DNA of 52,496 bases from NCBI GenBank assembly GCA_018524725.1, contig JAEUWP010000467.1:1-52496 (forward strand), in the 5' to 3' direction. Positions within the stretch are counted from its first letter, which is position 1. Every line of letters starts with the position of its first letter. The DNA comes from Podaxis mareebaensis. Taxonomy: Eukaryota > Basidiomycota > Agaricomycetes > Agaricales > Agaricaceae. The position numbers were made by a program, and so were the translations under genes. Below are positions 12,338-23,155 of the stretch, one piece after another. The notes below the pieces were generated by a model that had not been told where the DNA came from, ran no database searches, and saw nothing but the letters and a program-made list of their open reading frames with translations.

Positions 12338-12920
12338 ATGTCTTCAAGACCCACGACCACCAATTCAAGGACCTCCTCTTCCAGCCCTAGTAACAGCGGT
12401 CAATACCAGCCCCTGGTATGTACATTCACGAATTTTTCATAAATTGTGAGTTAACAACATTCCATTCATCAGCGCACGCGAGGGGATGTCCCAAATGCTG
12501 TTAAACAATTGCTCGCGTCGACGAAAGATCTCCAGGCAATCTTGAGACAATGGAGTATCGGACAAGCAACGGACACCGACGTCAGCAATATTTTCGTCAG
12601 GGTTGGGACCGACTTCCACGCGACAATTGACGCGTTCGCCTACTATGGCATCGATCTCAAGTGAGTCCTAATCATCCAGAAACCGTCGAACGCCATTTTG
12701 AATCGGGCTGCACAGTCATATCAGCACATTTGTCGAAGACCTGCGCTCTGTCCTTGAACAATGCCTAGCTGAAGAGCAAACCCAAGAATCCCTAAGTCAA
12801 TTCATGCCTGGGGTGCGGAAGGTCCTCTACACGTTGCTCAAGGGCCTCCAAGCACGCCAGGGGGCATGGCAAGCTGCCAGTGGAAGGGCACCCTTCATGT
12901 CTGCTGACGAACGCCCCTGA
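12338..12920 (+). CDS. Short protein resembling the N-terminal domain of Bud6/AIP3
   Basis: Three exons (12338-12415, 12473-12660, 12716-12920) splice in frame to 156 aa. A Ser/Thr-rich leader (residues 1-26) is followed by NAVKQLLASTKDLQAILRQW, VSNIFVRVGTDFHATIDAFA, YGIDL and LRSVLEQCLAEE, then VRKVLYTLLKGLQARQGAW. This helical pattern, with a small-residue helix, a VRVG-DF-A helix, YGID, then LR-LEQCL-E and VR-LL-GLRxKQ, is what I know from basidiomycete Bud6/AIP3-type polarity proteins. Full Bud6 is several times longer and carries a C-terminal actin and formin-binding core. No such core follows here before the TGA at 12918. It may be a stand-alone N-terminal paralogue or a truncated copy. 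The assignment is from memory of the family pattern and is moderate. Confidence 0.6.
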
Positions 12921-15900
12921 GCGCCCGAAAGGTGGCCCCAACTTCTCAGAGCATGGAAAACTTTGCTTATTCTTCTCCAGAAGTGGGGCGGGAACGCTCC
13001 GGAAAGGTTGGATCTTTTTGAAATCTCCCTTGGTTTCCGTGCGCAACGACTTTTATGGTTAGACTCATCCCGTCCTTGGCGGACACAAGTCACAGGTGTC
13101 TTTGTTCTTGAAGGGTGCCGCAAAACATGCGCGGGGCTTCAGGTGCAGGGAGTTTTAGATGTGGGAGAGGAGAATATGGACGTTGGTTCTCGTCTTTCGG
13201 CTATTGTACCTGTGACTCAATTGTCCAATCGTATATTTATGTATTCTATTTATTTATAGATCAGGGATTGAACGTTCTATGCTGACCCGTTCCTCGGTGA
13301 GGCCCGGTGCGAAGTTCTCGAACAGCACGAGGTTGATGGGATGTCCCAGAACTGATAGACCAGCTACTGCACTGCCGGACTCTTTGTTCTGGTTAATTGG
13401 GCTGCCTGAGCTCCCGCGTTGCAGCTTCTTGCCAGCGCATTCGATATGATGGGAAATTCAGGTGTCACCTGCCTTCGCGGGCCTAGCGGTTCCCCATGCT
13501 CCAATGGCGCCCAGCGCTGAAGGCATTTGTCCTTTACACGGTTTTCTACGGCGCCGGAGAAACACGAACATTCACTCATTGGGCGTTGGCGCGATCATGC
13601 ATGTGATAATTTGAAGGGCCTGCTTGGTATTACCAAGTCCCCAATACCATGCGATTGACCGCACACTATCGGCACCCAGAGGGAGCCGGAAAAACTAAAA
13701 TTTCTGGCGAATCGCGATTCATCTCGGCATGATGTCTCACTCGTCTTCCTTCGAAAGCTGTTTTTTCCTACTTGCAGCAACACACAGCGCGCTCACATTT
13801 ATGGGCCGTTTTTTTTATAACCATGCCAAGCCAAACCGCCTTCTATCATTCCAATGTGCACCGGGCTCGTATCTTGCATGGTCCGGCTTCTGCCGCTCTG
13901 TGTTTCGGTCACCAACTTTTGCGAAGCGTCCGACGCGACCCCTTACTTTACTCGCACAAGCGACAATGTTGCCGTATGTTATTGTCCTTTCGTCTTCGGA
14001 AGTAAGTTGTATGTCGCGGCACTGCAGATCAAACAGGCTTGTGTCTCGTGGTACTTATGGAAGCATTGAAGAATGCGCCACAAGGCTGCGCTCAGTGGGA
14101 TCCAGGGTAACCTGGGTCGCAGCAAATTACACACGCAAGAAGGTATCCTAGCCCGTAAATTAGGGGCTACGTCTTCCGGACCATCCCGACTACCTCGAAT
14201 ACATAGCAAGGTGAAGTCCTCTCTGGCCCTTGTTTTTTGCAGCGGCCGCTGCATTGGATGCAGTTCCTACCTCTAAAGATCACGTTCAAAAATACACCAC
14301 GAGGCCTTCGTCGGCCGCATCTGATAGTGGAGACAAGGATATGGAAGATAGGGGAGAAATAATGCAAGGATGATATTTGGTTTCTTACCTGACTCGGTGC
14401 TCAACTACATACGAAATTTAATGTTGCAGGCTATGATCAACGCGCTTGGTTCCTTGGGCAACGGGACTCTTCGCTTATGCGTCTAAATAGGATTTTGTGA
14501 TACCCGTCTACTTTTAGCGTTGACAAAAACTACTAGATCCTTCTGGGCTCACGAAACAATCTACGGAGCACCTGATCATCTCGACTCGGCCATTTGTCGC
14601 TTGCAGACCTGCCTCAGCATGTACGTCATTTTGACTACAATTTGACTTTAGGTGTTCAAGTTTCGGGTTAGTCCTTCAGCACAATCAACGGTGAGAGTGT
14701 TGTCTTCACATCATTTGTTTGTTTCCAGTGGACCAGATTTGGGATTCAATTCAGATTCGAGATCATTTCGTAGTATACTGCGAGTGGTATAACCGTTGCT
14801 TGCTTTGTGCACATCTGGGCTTGAAGTTCCATCATTGCCAAGTTCTCCGGGTCCCGAAGGATATATTCAAGACTTGGTGCTCTTCCCCTCCCATGAACGG
14901 CTTACAGCGTATGATCATAACTTCCCGGTTCTAACACCTATTTCCTGGAACTGAATACTCAAATCCAAACACGAAGTAGGACGCCGAGCACTTGATACGA
15001 ATCAAATCACCTCAGGGAAAGACACCTCGTGAGTCTGACTACGCGAGACTAATGACATTATGCCAATTGCGCATCTTTGGTAAGCTATTTCTACTGTTTC
15101 CGTGATATTTTTAGTCCGCCTTCAGCTTTTGGTTGTATATATTTGGTTGCGTGCGTCATCATAGCTCGTCCAGGGTTATTATTGGCAGGTTGCACTTCCT
15201 GTTGCCTTCGAATCAACGGCCAAATACTCACATTCAACGCTTTTAGACCTTTACAGTCGCCCATAAGTTCGGATAACGATGATCACAATAGTCACATGCT
15301 CCGGGCCGCTTAATTTCAAGCTCAGTATGTAGTTGACTGATGGCTGTATGCCGGTGAGATCAACCGGCAAGATTCTACTTGTTCAATCTTCGACACAGCA
15401 TCGCTTGGACATTGGTCAGAGCTAGTGTTGTCACTCTCTTGAACTGCCCCGAAAGTCTTGAAGAAAATATGCACACAATGTATAAAGAGTGTGCAGGCGT
15501 TACTCTCGCTCATTTCGAAAGACTCCGAGGCGGCAGCTCCCGAAATACAAAGGTTCGCCCGGACTTCGGGTTCATCCACAAGATGGGTACCCCAAAGTAC
15601 GGGTCTGCTGAACTAGTTCTCGCATGGAGCAATACAACGAAAAGTATGTTGCCCCGAGTTCAGGGTATCTCAAGGTACTAAATTTATGAAGCAATTGCGG
15701 TACAGAGATTTGGACTACCAAAGAGTTAACCAATGCTCAGGTTGCCTCCTTTCCCAGATATCGAGTGGAGTGCGATGCTTGTTAGCAGACATAGATATAG
15801 AGCTTCCGTACAACTACTGATATATGACCATTGAGTGCTAGCTACCCAAGTCTAGTGCCCATCTATCATGCAAGACCACCTAACAAATTCAGTCCGGCCA

Positions 15901-16192
15901 CCCTATACTCCCAAGTTTCTGGGTCGGATTGCACAGGCGAGTAAAAGAGCCCCTATTGTTGCTAAATTTAGTATCACTATTTCTACCCCAATCAAAACTC
16001 CATCGTATGCTCCACCTTTATGATAAAGACGCGAACCTACACGATGTAACCTTCTCATGCTTACCTTCCTGGGTGATCGACGGGCGTCACCATTCACAGG
16101 CAACTACCCACACTCGAGAAACCACCAAGATGATTGGTAGTTTCAATGCGTTTACTGCAGCAACTTTCTGGCGGAATTACCTCGTCCTGCGC
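12921..16192. other. 3.3-kb gene-poor region
   Basis: Many short ORFs occur on both strands (around 13.7-14.4 kb and 15.3-15.7 kb), but I found no splice-consistent gene, no tRNA and no complete mobile element. Old, mutated repeats are possible but cannot be named. Confidence 0.4.
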
Positions 16193-16200
16193 TATAAAAG
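16193..16200 (+). promoter_or_regulatory. TATA box of the laccase gene
   Basis: TATAAAAG lies 61 bp upstream of the laccase ATG at 16254. Confidence 0.65.
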
Positions 16201-16253
16201 CTCAGCATGTTTGAGGTTGCGATGATTGAAGGGAATATCCTCCCGGATCACCA

Positions 16254-18422
16254 ATGATTCATCCCTTTTTTGGAGCGTTACTTGGTTTTCTTCCTTTGGC
16301 ATTTGCTGCTACTCGCCGTTTTGACTTCACAGTTAACAACGCTCGTATCAGTCCCGATGGCTTTGAACGAGAGTAAGTTGAATTGCAGTTTAGGCTTTCG
16401 CTTACCTGACGCTGCCCAAGTGCTGTGTTGATCAATGGCCAATTTCCTGGTCCTCTCATTGCAATCAACAAGAACGACGATGTTGTGATTCCCACTCACA
16501 ACCAGCTCATTGATCCATTGATGAGGCGGAGCACCACGATTGTGGGCATGTTCCCGACGCATTTAATGCGGTACTGACCAGTATGATAGCATTGGCACGG
16601 CCTCTTCCAGCCTCGTACCGCTGACATGGATGGCCCGGCTTTCGTTACTCAGTGCCCTATAGCCCCTAACGCGACTTTCACCTATCAATTTGCCGTCCCG
16701 AACCAAACTGGGAAGTAAGTCTCTTGACAGATAGGCACTAATGATGTATCTTAACAATACCTCCATAGCTTCTGGTACCACTCGCATTTGTCGACCCAGT
16801 ATTGTGATGGCCTTCGGGGCTCCTTCATTATATACGGTAGGTTTCCCTTACCTGACAAAATCAGAGAATGTCAAGCGCTGAATGCGCATGAGATCCCGAT
16901 GATCCTCTGAAGGACCTGTACGACGTAGATGATGAGGGTACTATCATCACGCTTGCTGATTGGTACCATGTCTTGGCGCCTGCTGGGAATAACAACTTTT
17001 TCTCCACTGGTATCGTTCCGTATGCAACATATTCATTTTTGGCATTATTACCAGTCCTGATGACAGGTTAAACAGTGTTCCTGACTCTGGACTGATTAAC
17101 GGCAAAGGAAGATTCAACGGAGGTCCTGAAGGTAAGGCTAACGTTACTCACAAACTGTTGCTGGCTGACAATCACCCTAGTTCCGTTCGCTGTGGTCAAT
17201 GTGGAACAAGGCAAAAGATACCGTCTACGTATTATCGCAATTTCCTGTCGTCCTTTCTTCACCTTCTCCATCGACGGCCACAACATTACCTTCATGGAGG
17301 CTGATGGTATCGAGCACGATCCCGTAGAGGTTCAAAATATTGATATCTATGCCGCTCAACGTGTCTCTGCCATTCTGAACGCTAACCAACCCGTCGATAA
17401 CTATTGGATTCGCGCTCCTCCCACGGGTGGTGATCCTGCTAACAATCCAAACTGTGCGTTGATATCTTGAATGGTTTATGCTCTTCTGAACTGCCACTTC
17501 AGTTAACCCAAACCTCACCCTCGCCATCTTACGCTATAAGGGTGCACCAGATGAGGAGCCCACTACGGTCAATGTTCCTGGTCACAAGTTACTTGACCAG
17601 GAGATGCACGTAAGTTCTGGCCCACATGTAAGCGGTTTATGCTCTCATTCAGTGCTTTTAGCCGATTGCCCAAGTGGGCCCAGGCAGTCTCGGGGATGGT
17701 CCTCCCGATGTCGCCATTGTTCTCAACATTGCTCAGGTAAGTTCACCCCACAAATGCGTTCTCCAGTTGCTTACATCCAATCCAGCCCAATCCTCCCTTC
17801 TTTGACATAAACGGAATCTCTTATATCTCACCCTCCGTCCCCGTCCTACTTCAGATTCTGAGTGGTGCTAAGCAACCCCAAGACCTTCTCCCATCCGAGC
17901 AAGTCTTCCTTCTACCGAAGAACAAGCTCATCCAGGTCACGCTCCCTGGCGCTGGTGCTCACCCATTCCACTGTAAGGCAATTCATCCCTACCTATCTTA
18001 TCCAATTTACGGGTTTTTTAGTGCACGGCCACACCTTCGACGTCGTCCTCCCTTCAAATGATACCAATTTCAACTTTGTGAAGTAAGCGTTTATCTGTTG
18101 TCGGGCCACGAATTATCTAATCATCTCAAGCCCTCTTCGTCGTGATGTATACCCTCTTAACGGTGGAAATACCACGCTCCGATTCTGTAAGTTTCTCTCC
18201 TGACAATATATTATCTCTTGAATTAACACCGTACCAGTCACCAACAACCCAGGAGCTTGGTTCTTCCATTGCCACATCGACTGGCATCTTGAAGCTGGTC
18301 TTGCAATTGTCTTCGGCGAGGCACCTGAGGACAACGTCAGCGGGCCGCAAGCCCAGATTACACCACAAGAGTGGAAAGATTTGTGCCCGGCGTACGACGA
18401 GCTCGAACCCGAGTTCCAGTGA
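16254..18422 (+). CDS. Secreted laccase (multicopper oxidase)
   Basis: Laccases oxidise phenols outside the cell with four coppers and reduce O2 to water. Thirteen exons splice perfectly in frame: 16254-16372, 16421-16541, 16590-16714, 16769-16836, 16893-17019, 17067-17131, 17181-17453, 17503-17609, 17662-17736, 17786-17972, 18022-18082, 18131-18186 and 18238-18422. They give 522 aa, the normal length. [19 protein letters not shown] is a signal peptide. All four copper signatures are present: HWHGLFQ (start of exon 3), [16 protein letters not shown] (exon 4), HPFHLHGHTFD (across exons 10 and 11) and [13 protein letters not shown] (exon 13). The residue ten after the blue-copper Cys is Leu, as in class 2 (mid-potential) laccases. 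Exon 2 ends MRRSTTI before a 48-nt intron with a GTGGGC donor, so the apparent gap in the first copper motif is only an intron. Intact and probably active; a lignin or pigment role is inferred. Confidence 0.97.
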
Positions 18423-19805
18423 GGCACCAGTAGTAGTTTTATTCCGTTCGCGTCGTATGTCATATATCCCGAACTATGTTGGATAAGAAATATATTGTAT
18501 GTAAAGCGTCAGACTGAGAACGACAGAAGCCATTGAATTCATGTGCGGAACCTCAAGGACGACTAGACAGTTGCCAGTCCCAAGCCTAGACTGACGTCGC
18601 TTGCAGGACAACACTAACAACACGCTGAGTAAGTGTGCAATGGGCTTCGCAGCCACATATAACATTTTATTTTTACTGTATTAAGCGGTGGATCAATAAG
18701 TTGACCCCTTTATCTCATGCCGTCCCATGCGGCCTTCTCGCATCAGTGATTGGTGCTGCAGTGCAGGTATGCTTGTTCTGACCATGCTTGTTACGCTCAC
18801 AGTGGCTACTCTGTGGCGGCTCCATTCACCACCATATTCGTCGATTAGAGTTCTACCGCTCGCACTGCTAGTAGCAAGACCAGTGTCTTCAGATTCTCTT
18901 GGACTCACTTGAGTATCTAATCTCGTGTTTGCTTCGGTTGTTGGGCCGGCATACTATTGTACGCGGCCAGTAGTTGTCGTAGGCGATCAGCTGTCGGGTG
19001 TTGGCATTCATCCTACGCTACGCCGCGTTTTGTGATACCCATCACCCTTAGCTAGGAGAGGAACCTTCGCGTTGGTGTGACACAACTATCCAGTATGTTG
19101 AAAAAATGGATGACCTTCCATATAGCCGTCTCGCGAGGTTTACTCACTTACTATCGAGGCCTTCGCCTTCTAATCCCGCTGACGGTGCCAAGCCCAGACC
19201 GTGATCACCCTGTCAGGTCATATAGAGACCGCGATCAACAAGCGAGCAGTTTGGTGAGCAGTTAGTGAGCAAAGAGCAATGGTACCACAAGATACATTAC
19301 ATCGAAGATCAGAGATGCCAGAACAAAAGAAGGATAGCCCACCCGAACAGCTTAACAACCAATTCGCGTTCGACGTGACACGACAGTCTGACTTAAATGC
19401 TTTGTTCAGCGAAGGAAACGACTTACCACAAACGGTAACTTCGGAGGGCTTGTCATCACGTGACCATGACCCTCCTGGGAGTCCGCACCCCTCAAAGAGC
19501 AAGGGTCTCATGTAATTCTCATGTAATTCTCATCACGTCCAATGACGATGCTGACTTTCTACCATTAGTACCATCTGTATTTAATGAGCCATGTCGTCGA
19601 GACCTGGATCATGCAGCTCAGATCCACACTGCTCATCCACATCGCTCTTCTCCCCATATATATTACCGTCGCATCTTTCTTCGGCCTCATTCCAGCGTCC
19701 TACAACTTGGCTTCTCTGTTCAGACTCGCTCGGACCAACCTACCCCGGTTCTTTAACCAAACAACGCCTTCCGCGAATTTGACTACTGCAACCACCAACA
19801 CCACC
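18423..19805. other. Laccase-pirin intergenic region
   Basis: About 1.4 kb with no gene recognised. An 11-bp unit TCATGTAATTC is directly doubled at 19508-19529. An open frame in phase with the pirin starts at 19584 and would add 74 residues including a hydrophobic stretch; it is more likely 5' leader. Confidence 0.4.
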
Positions 19806-20716
19806 ATGTCCCACGGAATGAAGTTTGTTGCTCGCCCCAGCGATGAACGTGGTCACGCCGATCACGGCTGGTTGAAGACCTTCCACACTTTTTCCTTTGC
19901 CATGTGAGTTGCAGTAGGTTTCATAGAAAATTTGCCAGTATTGACAAAAGCTGTGGTGTCCAGGTACCAAGACTGGAATCATGAACACTTTGGTCCCCTC
20001 CGTGTCATCAACGAAGACCGCGTCGCCCCTCGCACCGGCTTCGGCACACACTCCCACCGCGAATTCGAGATTTTCTCCTATGTCGTGAAAGGAGAACTCG
20101 AGCAGTGAGTCATCTTCATAAATAAGATAACAATGAAGAAGCTCACCTCCATTACAGCAAAGACTCAATGAGCAACACCGAGATCCTCAAACGCGGTGAC
20201 CTCCAGTTGACTTCCGCCGGAACCGGTATCTCGCATTCGGAAAAGTGCCACGGAGGCAAAGAAGTCCACTTCCTCCAAATCTGGTCTCTCCCCGCTACCT
20301 CTCGCCTTCAGCCCAAGTATTTCACCCGCCACTTTAGCGACGAGGAGAAGCAGGACAAATGGGCCAAGGTTGTTGCGCCTGCATGGGAAGAAGGTGTAAA
20401 GAATGTCCGTGAAGCGGATGGTCCTGCCCCTGTGCAGAGTGCCCTTACCCTTTACGCTACCCTCCTCAACACTGGAAAGACTCTGGAACGTCCTCTGGAG
20501 GGCAAGAAGGGTTACATCCACGTCGTTCAGACCAGTGGATACAATCCACAAAAGTCTCAGGGTGCGACCGTCAAGATCAGCGGTCCAGGCTACGAAGAGT
20601 TGGAATTGAAGGAGGGCGATGGAGCTTATATTTTCGTTGGACAGAAGGGTAATACTCTTAAGGTTGAGAACACCGGCAACAAGACTGCCGAGGTCTTGGT
20701 CTTCGACCTCGACTAA
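19806..20716 (+). CDS. Pirin family protein (bicupin, quercetinase-like)
   Basis: Pirins are two-cupin Fe proteins; some act as quercetin 2,3-dioxygenases, others as nuclear cofactors. Three exons (19806-19903, 19964-20104, 20158-20716) splice in frame to 265 aa. Motifs: RGHADHGWLKTFHTFSFAMY at the N-terminus, then DWNHEHFGPLRVINEDRV and the metal site HSHREFEIFSYVVKGELEH with its two His. The second metal pair is in TAGTGISHSEKCHGG, followed by VHFLQIWSLPA. The C-terminal cupin runs to VLVFDLD-stop. The start MSHGMKF has a good CACCATGTC context. An in-frame upstream ATG at 19584 would add 74 residues. Intact. Substrate cannot be told. Confidence 0.92.
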
Positions 20717-21505
20717 ATTTGGTTGATGGTTTTACGGACATATTATTTCTTGTAATCTTCGCTTTAATACTGCATTCATGTATCCATAGCATCTAGAAAC
20801 CTTTTGAAATTCGGTCGTACTTGACCTGGGAAAAGGACATCGTACAATTGAGGTGAACGTTTCTCGCAAGGAGAGTATTCCAAGGACGCCACAGACTTAT
20901 CTGAGAATTGAATACCAGTGTTTCCAGAGTACCACCGAAGTGGTAGGAAGTGACGCCGCAAAAGGCGGGTGCCGATGAAACATATTCCCAACATATTTCT
21001 TTGCGTATAGCTGGCATGTTTTTAGGAGGCAGCTAAGCCACGGTCATCGCTGATTGCTACCAATCCTATGACTTCAGAGGCTAGTAACTTGACAGAAGTG
21101 GGATGCCAGCACAGCCCCGGAGGAAGAGAGGAGATCGGTGTTAAAGCCTAGATGGACGGAGAAATGAAGGAATGTGTATGGAGATTTGATTTGGTAGTCG
21201 CACTATCCGGGTTTAGCAAGCGACAGGTTGTGGATCCGTGGGGGTGAGAAACTGAGGAACTTCAGCAAGTGCCAGTGCCACAAGTGTTTGATAATGGCCA
21301 AATGGGATAAAGGGCGGGCAGGGTTGTGGGGATCAAAATGGAACCATCTCTTGACGGCGAAAGTGACCACAGAGTTTGGAACTGGTGGATTTACGTGCGA
21401 ATCCTGATGGCACAACAACAGGGGTAACGATATGGGATGCATTAATCGTGGTTATGCGACATAGAAAGTGGCCTGTAGTCATAAGACCGAGAATAGAGTC
21501 ACGCA
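20717..21505. other. Convergent intergenic region, no gene seen
   Basis: About 790 bp between the pirin stop (+) and the EngB stop (-). Only short overlapping ORFs are present. Confidence 0.45.
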
Positions 21506-22460
21506 CTATCGAATAACTCCACCTAATCCACACGCATCGACGATATTCTCCCTAACTTCGTCAACGCCAAAGGGTGGTTTCATCTCGGTGCTAGTGACTA
21601 TGGGTGGAAGACACAGTGGGGCAGCTTCATGGATATCCTTCCGAAGTTTCCTGATAACCGTTGGAATATCATCGAGAGGGATGGTGTCGGCCTTCGTAAT
21701 GATAGACTGAAGAGTCCACGGTTGCGTTCCACGTGGGGTGATCAACAGGCCTGATAAATGGGCGAGCATCTCTCTGTCATATGCATTCAGACCATGTTTC
21801 GCGTTAAAGAGGATATACACCCGACGAAGTCTATTCAGCGCACATGGGTTAGCGAAACCTCAATCCCGCCAATTATGGAGTGACCCACTCTTGCCGTGTC
21901 CGTAAATATTCATCAAACATCTCTCCCCATTCAGGTCTTCCCCTGGCACCGTAACCAGGTGCATCGACAAGGATGAGCTTCCCAGGTTCAGCACCAACGC
22001 GATAAAAGTTCAGTTGACGCGTATGACCCTAGCACATGCATAATTTGAGCCAAGAGGTGTTCCAGAGAAGTATAGATAGAAACTCACGGCCTTCTTGCTT
22101 GTATGGAGGAGCGAACTTCGTCCTAAAACCGCATTAAAAAGAGAGGATTTTCCAACGTTCGCACGCCCTATGGGAGGCGTTAACCCCCGTCATACCACGG
22201 GAGTAGTGGCACGCATGGCAATACCTGTTAAAATGACCTGAGTTCGGTTGAGTATGGAGCCGATTCAACGAAAAGGATATACCTACTTCTGGTAGCCCGC
22301 GCAACTTGGGTATATCGCTTGCCGACGCCGCGCCAGCAACAAAGTCGGCAGCTTTTGCGTCTTCGAATATTTTTCGCGATCTAGTTGAGTATTTTGCATG
22401 TTGTATGGCCGCGACTCGTGTAGCCCGTACATGGGAGAGAAAAAGATGTGGAACCGACAT
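21506..22460 (-). CDS. EngB/YihA-type GTPase, probably mitochondrial
   Basis: EngB-type TRAFAC GTPases help assemble the (mito)ribosomal large subunit. Five exons (22460-22287, 22237-22225, 22167-22088, 22028-21889, 21830-21506) splice in frame to 243 aa. The N-terminus MSVPHLFLSHVRATRVAAIQ is basic and amphipathic, like a mitochondrial presequence. G motifs: G1 GRANVGKSSLFN, G2 Thr in GHTRQLNFYR, G3 DAPGYG, G4 TKAD. The block TRQELRRVYILFNAKHGLNA is typical of the family. Exon 2 is only 13 nt and supplies VILT plus the first base of the G1 glycine. In the fourth intron a GTGGGT donor at 21888 is preferred over a nearby GC because it yields QE-LRRV. Intact. Confidence 0.9.
22225..22237 (-). 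other. 13-nt micro-exon of the EngB gene
   Basis: On the minus strand the 13 bases GTCATTTTAACAG lie between CAG (acceptor) and GTATTG (donor). Including them turns ...GLPE plus GRANVGKSS into LPE-VILT-GRANVGKSS, the normal family sequence before the P-loop. Skipping them would break the frame. Confidence 0.8.
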
Positions 22461-22643
22461 ATATAATGTTGGGACGGAAGAGGAATACAATTGGGGAGCC
22501 GAAACGATTATGTAAGTAATTGTCATGCTCCTTATTTCTCGCAAGAGTTTGCCACAACCTCCAACGACCTCTCACAAATGACTATCAATAAGCCTAGAAT
22601 ACACCGACAGGGTCTCCCACTTCTAAATATTGGTTATGCGTAA

Positions 22644-23155
22644 ATGCTGGGACCACTTCCTTCCCATAATGCGGGTGGTTATGCAGTCACATCTTACCAG
22701 AGTTCTGGATCGTTGCCTAACCCTGCATCACAGACTTGGGATACCCTCACACCAAGCCCGACTGCTCCTCTGAGCGAAGCCCAAATCAAGGTTTAATGCT
22801 CATAGCAGAATGAAGTTTCGGTCATCTGATTATCCACACTCCATCCGCAGCCTCGACGCATTCCCATGGACTTCCGACTCCTCAGCAAAAATAACGAGGA
22901 GGTTTGTTCTATCGATGGCCTTGGGCGCTCTAACGTACTTCTGAGCGACTTCGCTGTCTTCTAGCTGTGCATGATCCTTGTTTTAGGAGCTCGTTGACAA
23001 GGTTTTCGCAATCGGGTCAAGACCATTCTCACGCCCACACCAAGATGAAACTTCCCAACGGTGCACCTTCCTCCACCAAGACTGTCAGCAGCACTAGATA
23101 TCTTGATACTGATATCGTAGCAAGATCTTCTTGTAACGTCACGCCCGACTGTTGA
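22644..23155 (+). CDS. Possible gene fragment, unrecognised
   Basis: A start at 22644 opens MLGPLPSHNAGGYAVTSYQS and runs 49 codons to a GT at 22791. An intron-like stretch ends CGCAG at 22850, and PRRIPMDFRLLSKNNE follows. A second intron-like stretch ends TTTTAG near 22986, then ELVDKVFAIGSRPFSRPHQ continues to a stop near 23153. Two consecutive splice-compatible joins in frame favour a real or decaying gene, but no domain is recognised and the ending is abrupt. Confidence 0.25.

Noticed and set aside
16530..16600. Apparent break in the first copper motif of the laccase
   Set aside because: A 48-nt intron with a GTGGGC donor joins STTI directly to HWHGLFQ, so the gene is intact.
21825..21890. 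Second GC-AG intron in the EngB gene
   Set aside because: A GTGGGT donor a few bases downstream gives the family sequence TRQELRRVYILFNAKHG, which is better than the GC alternative.
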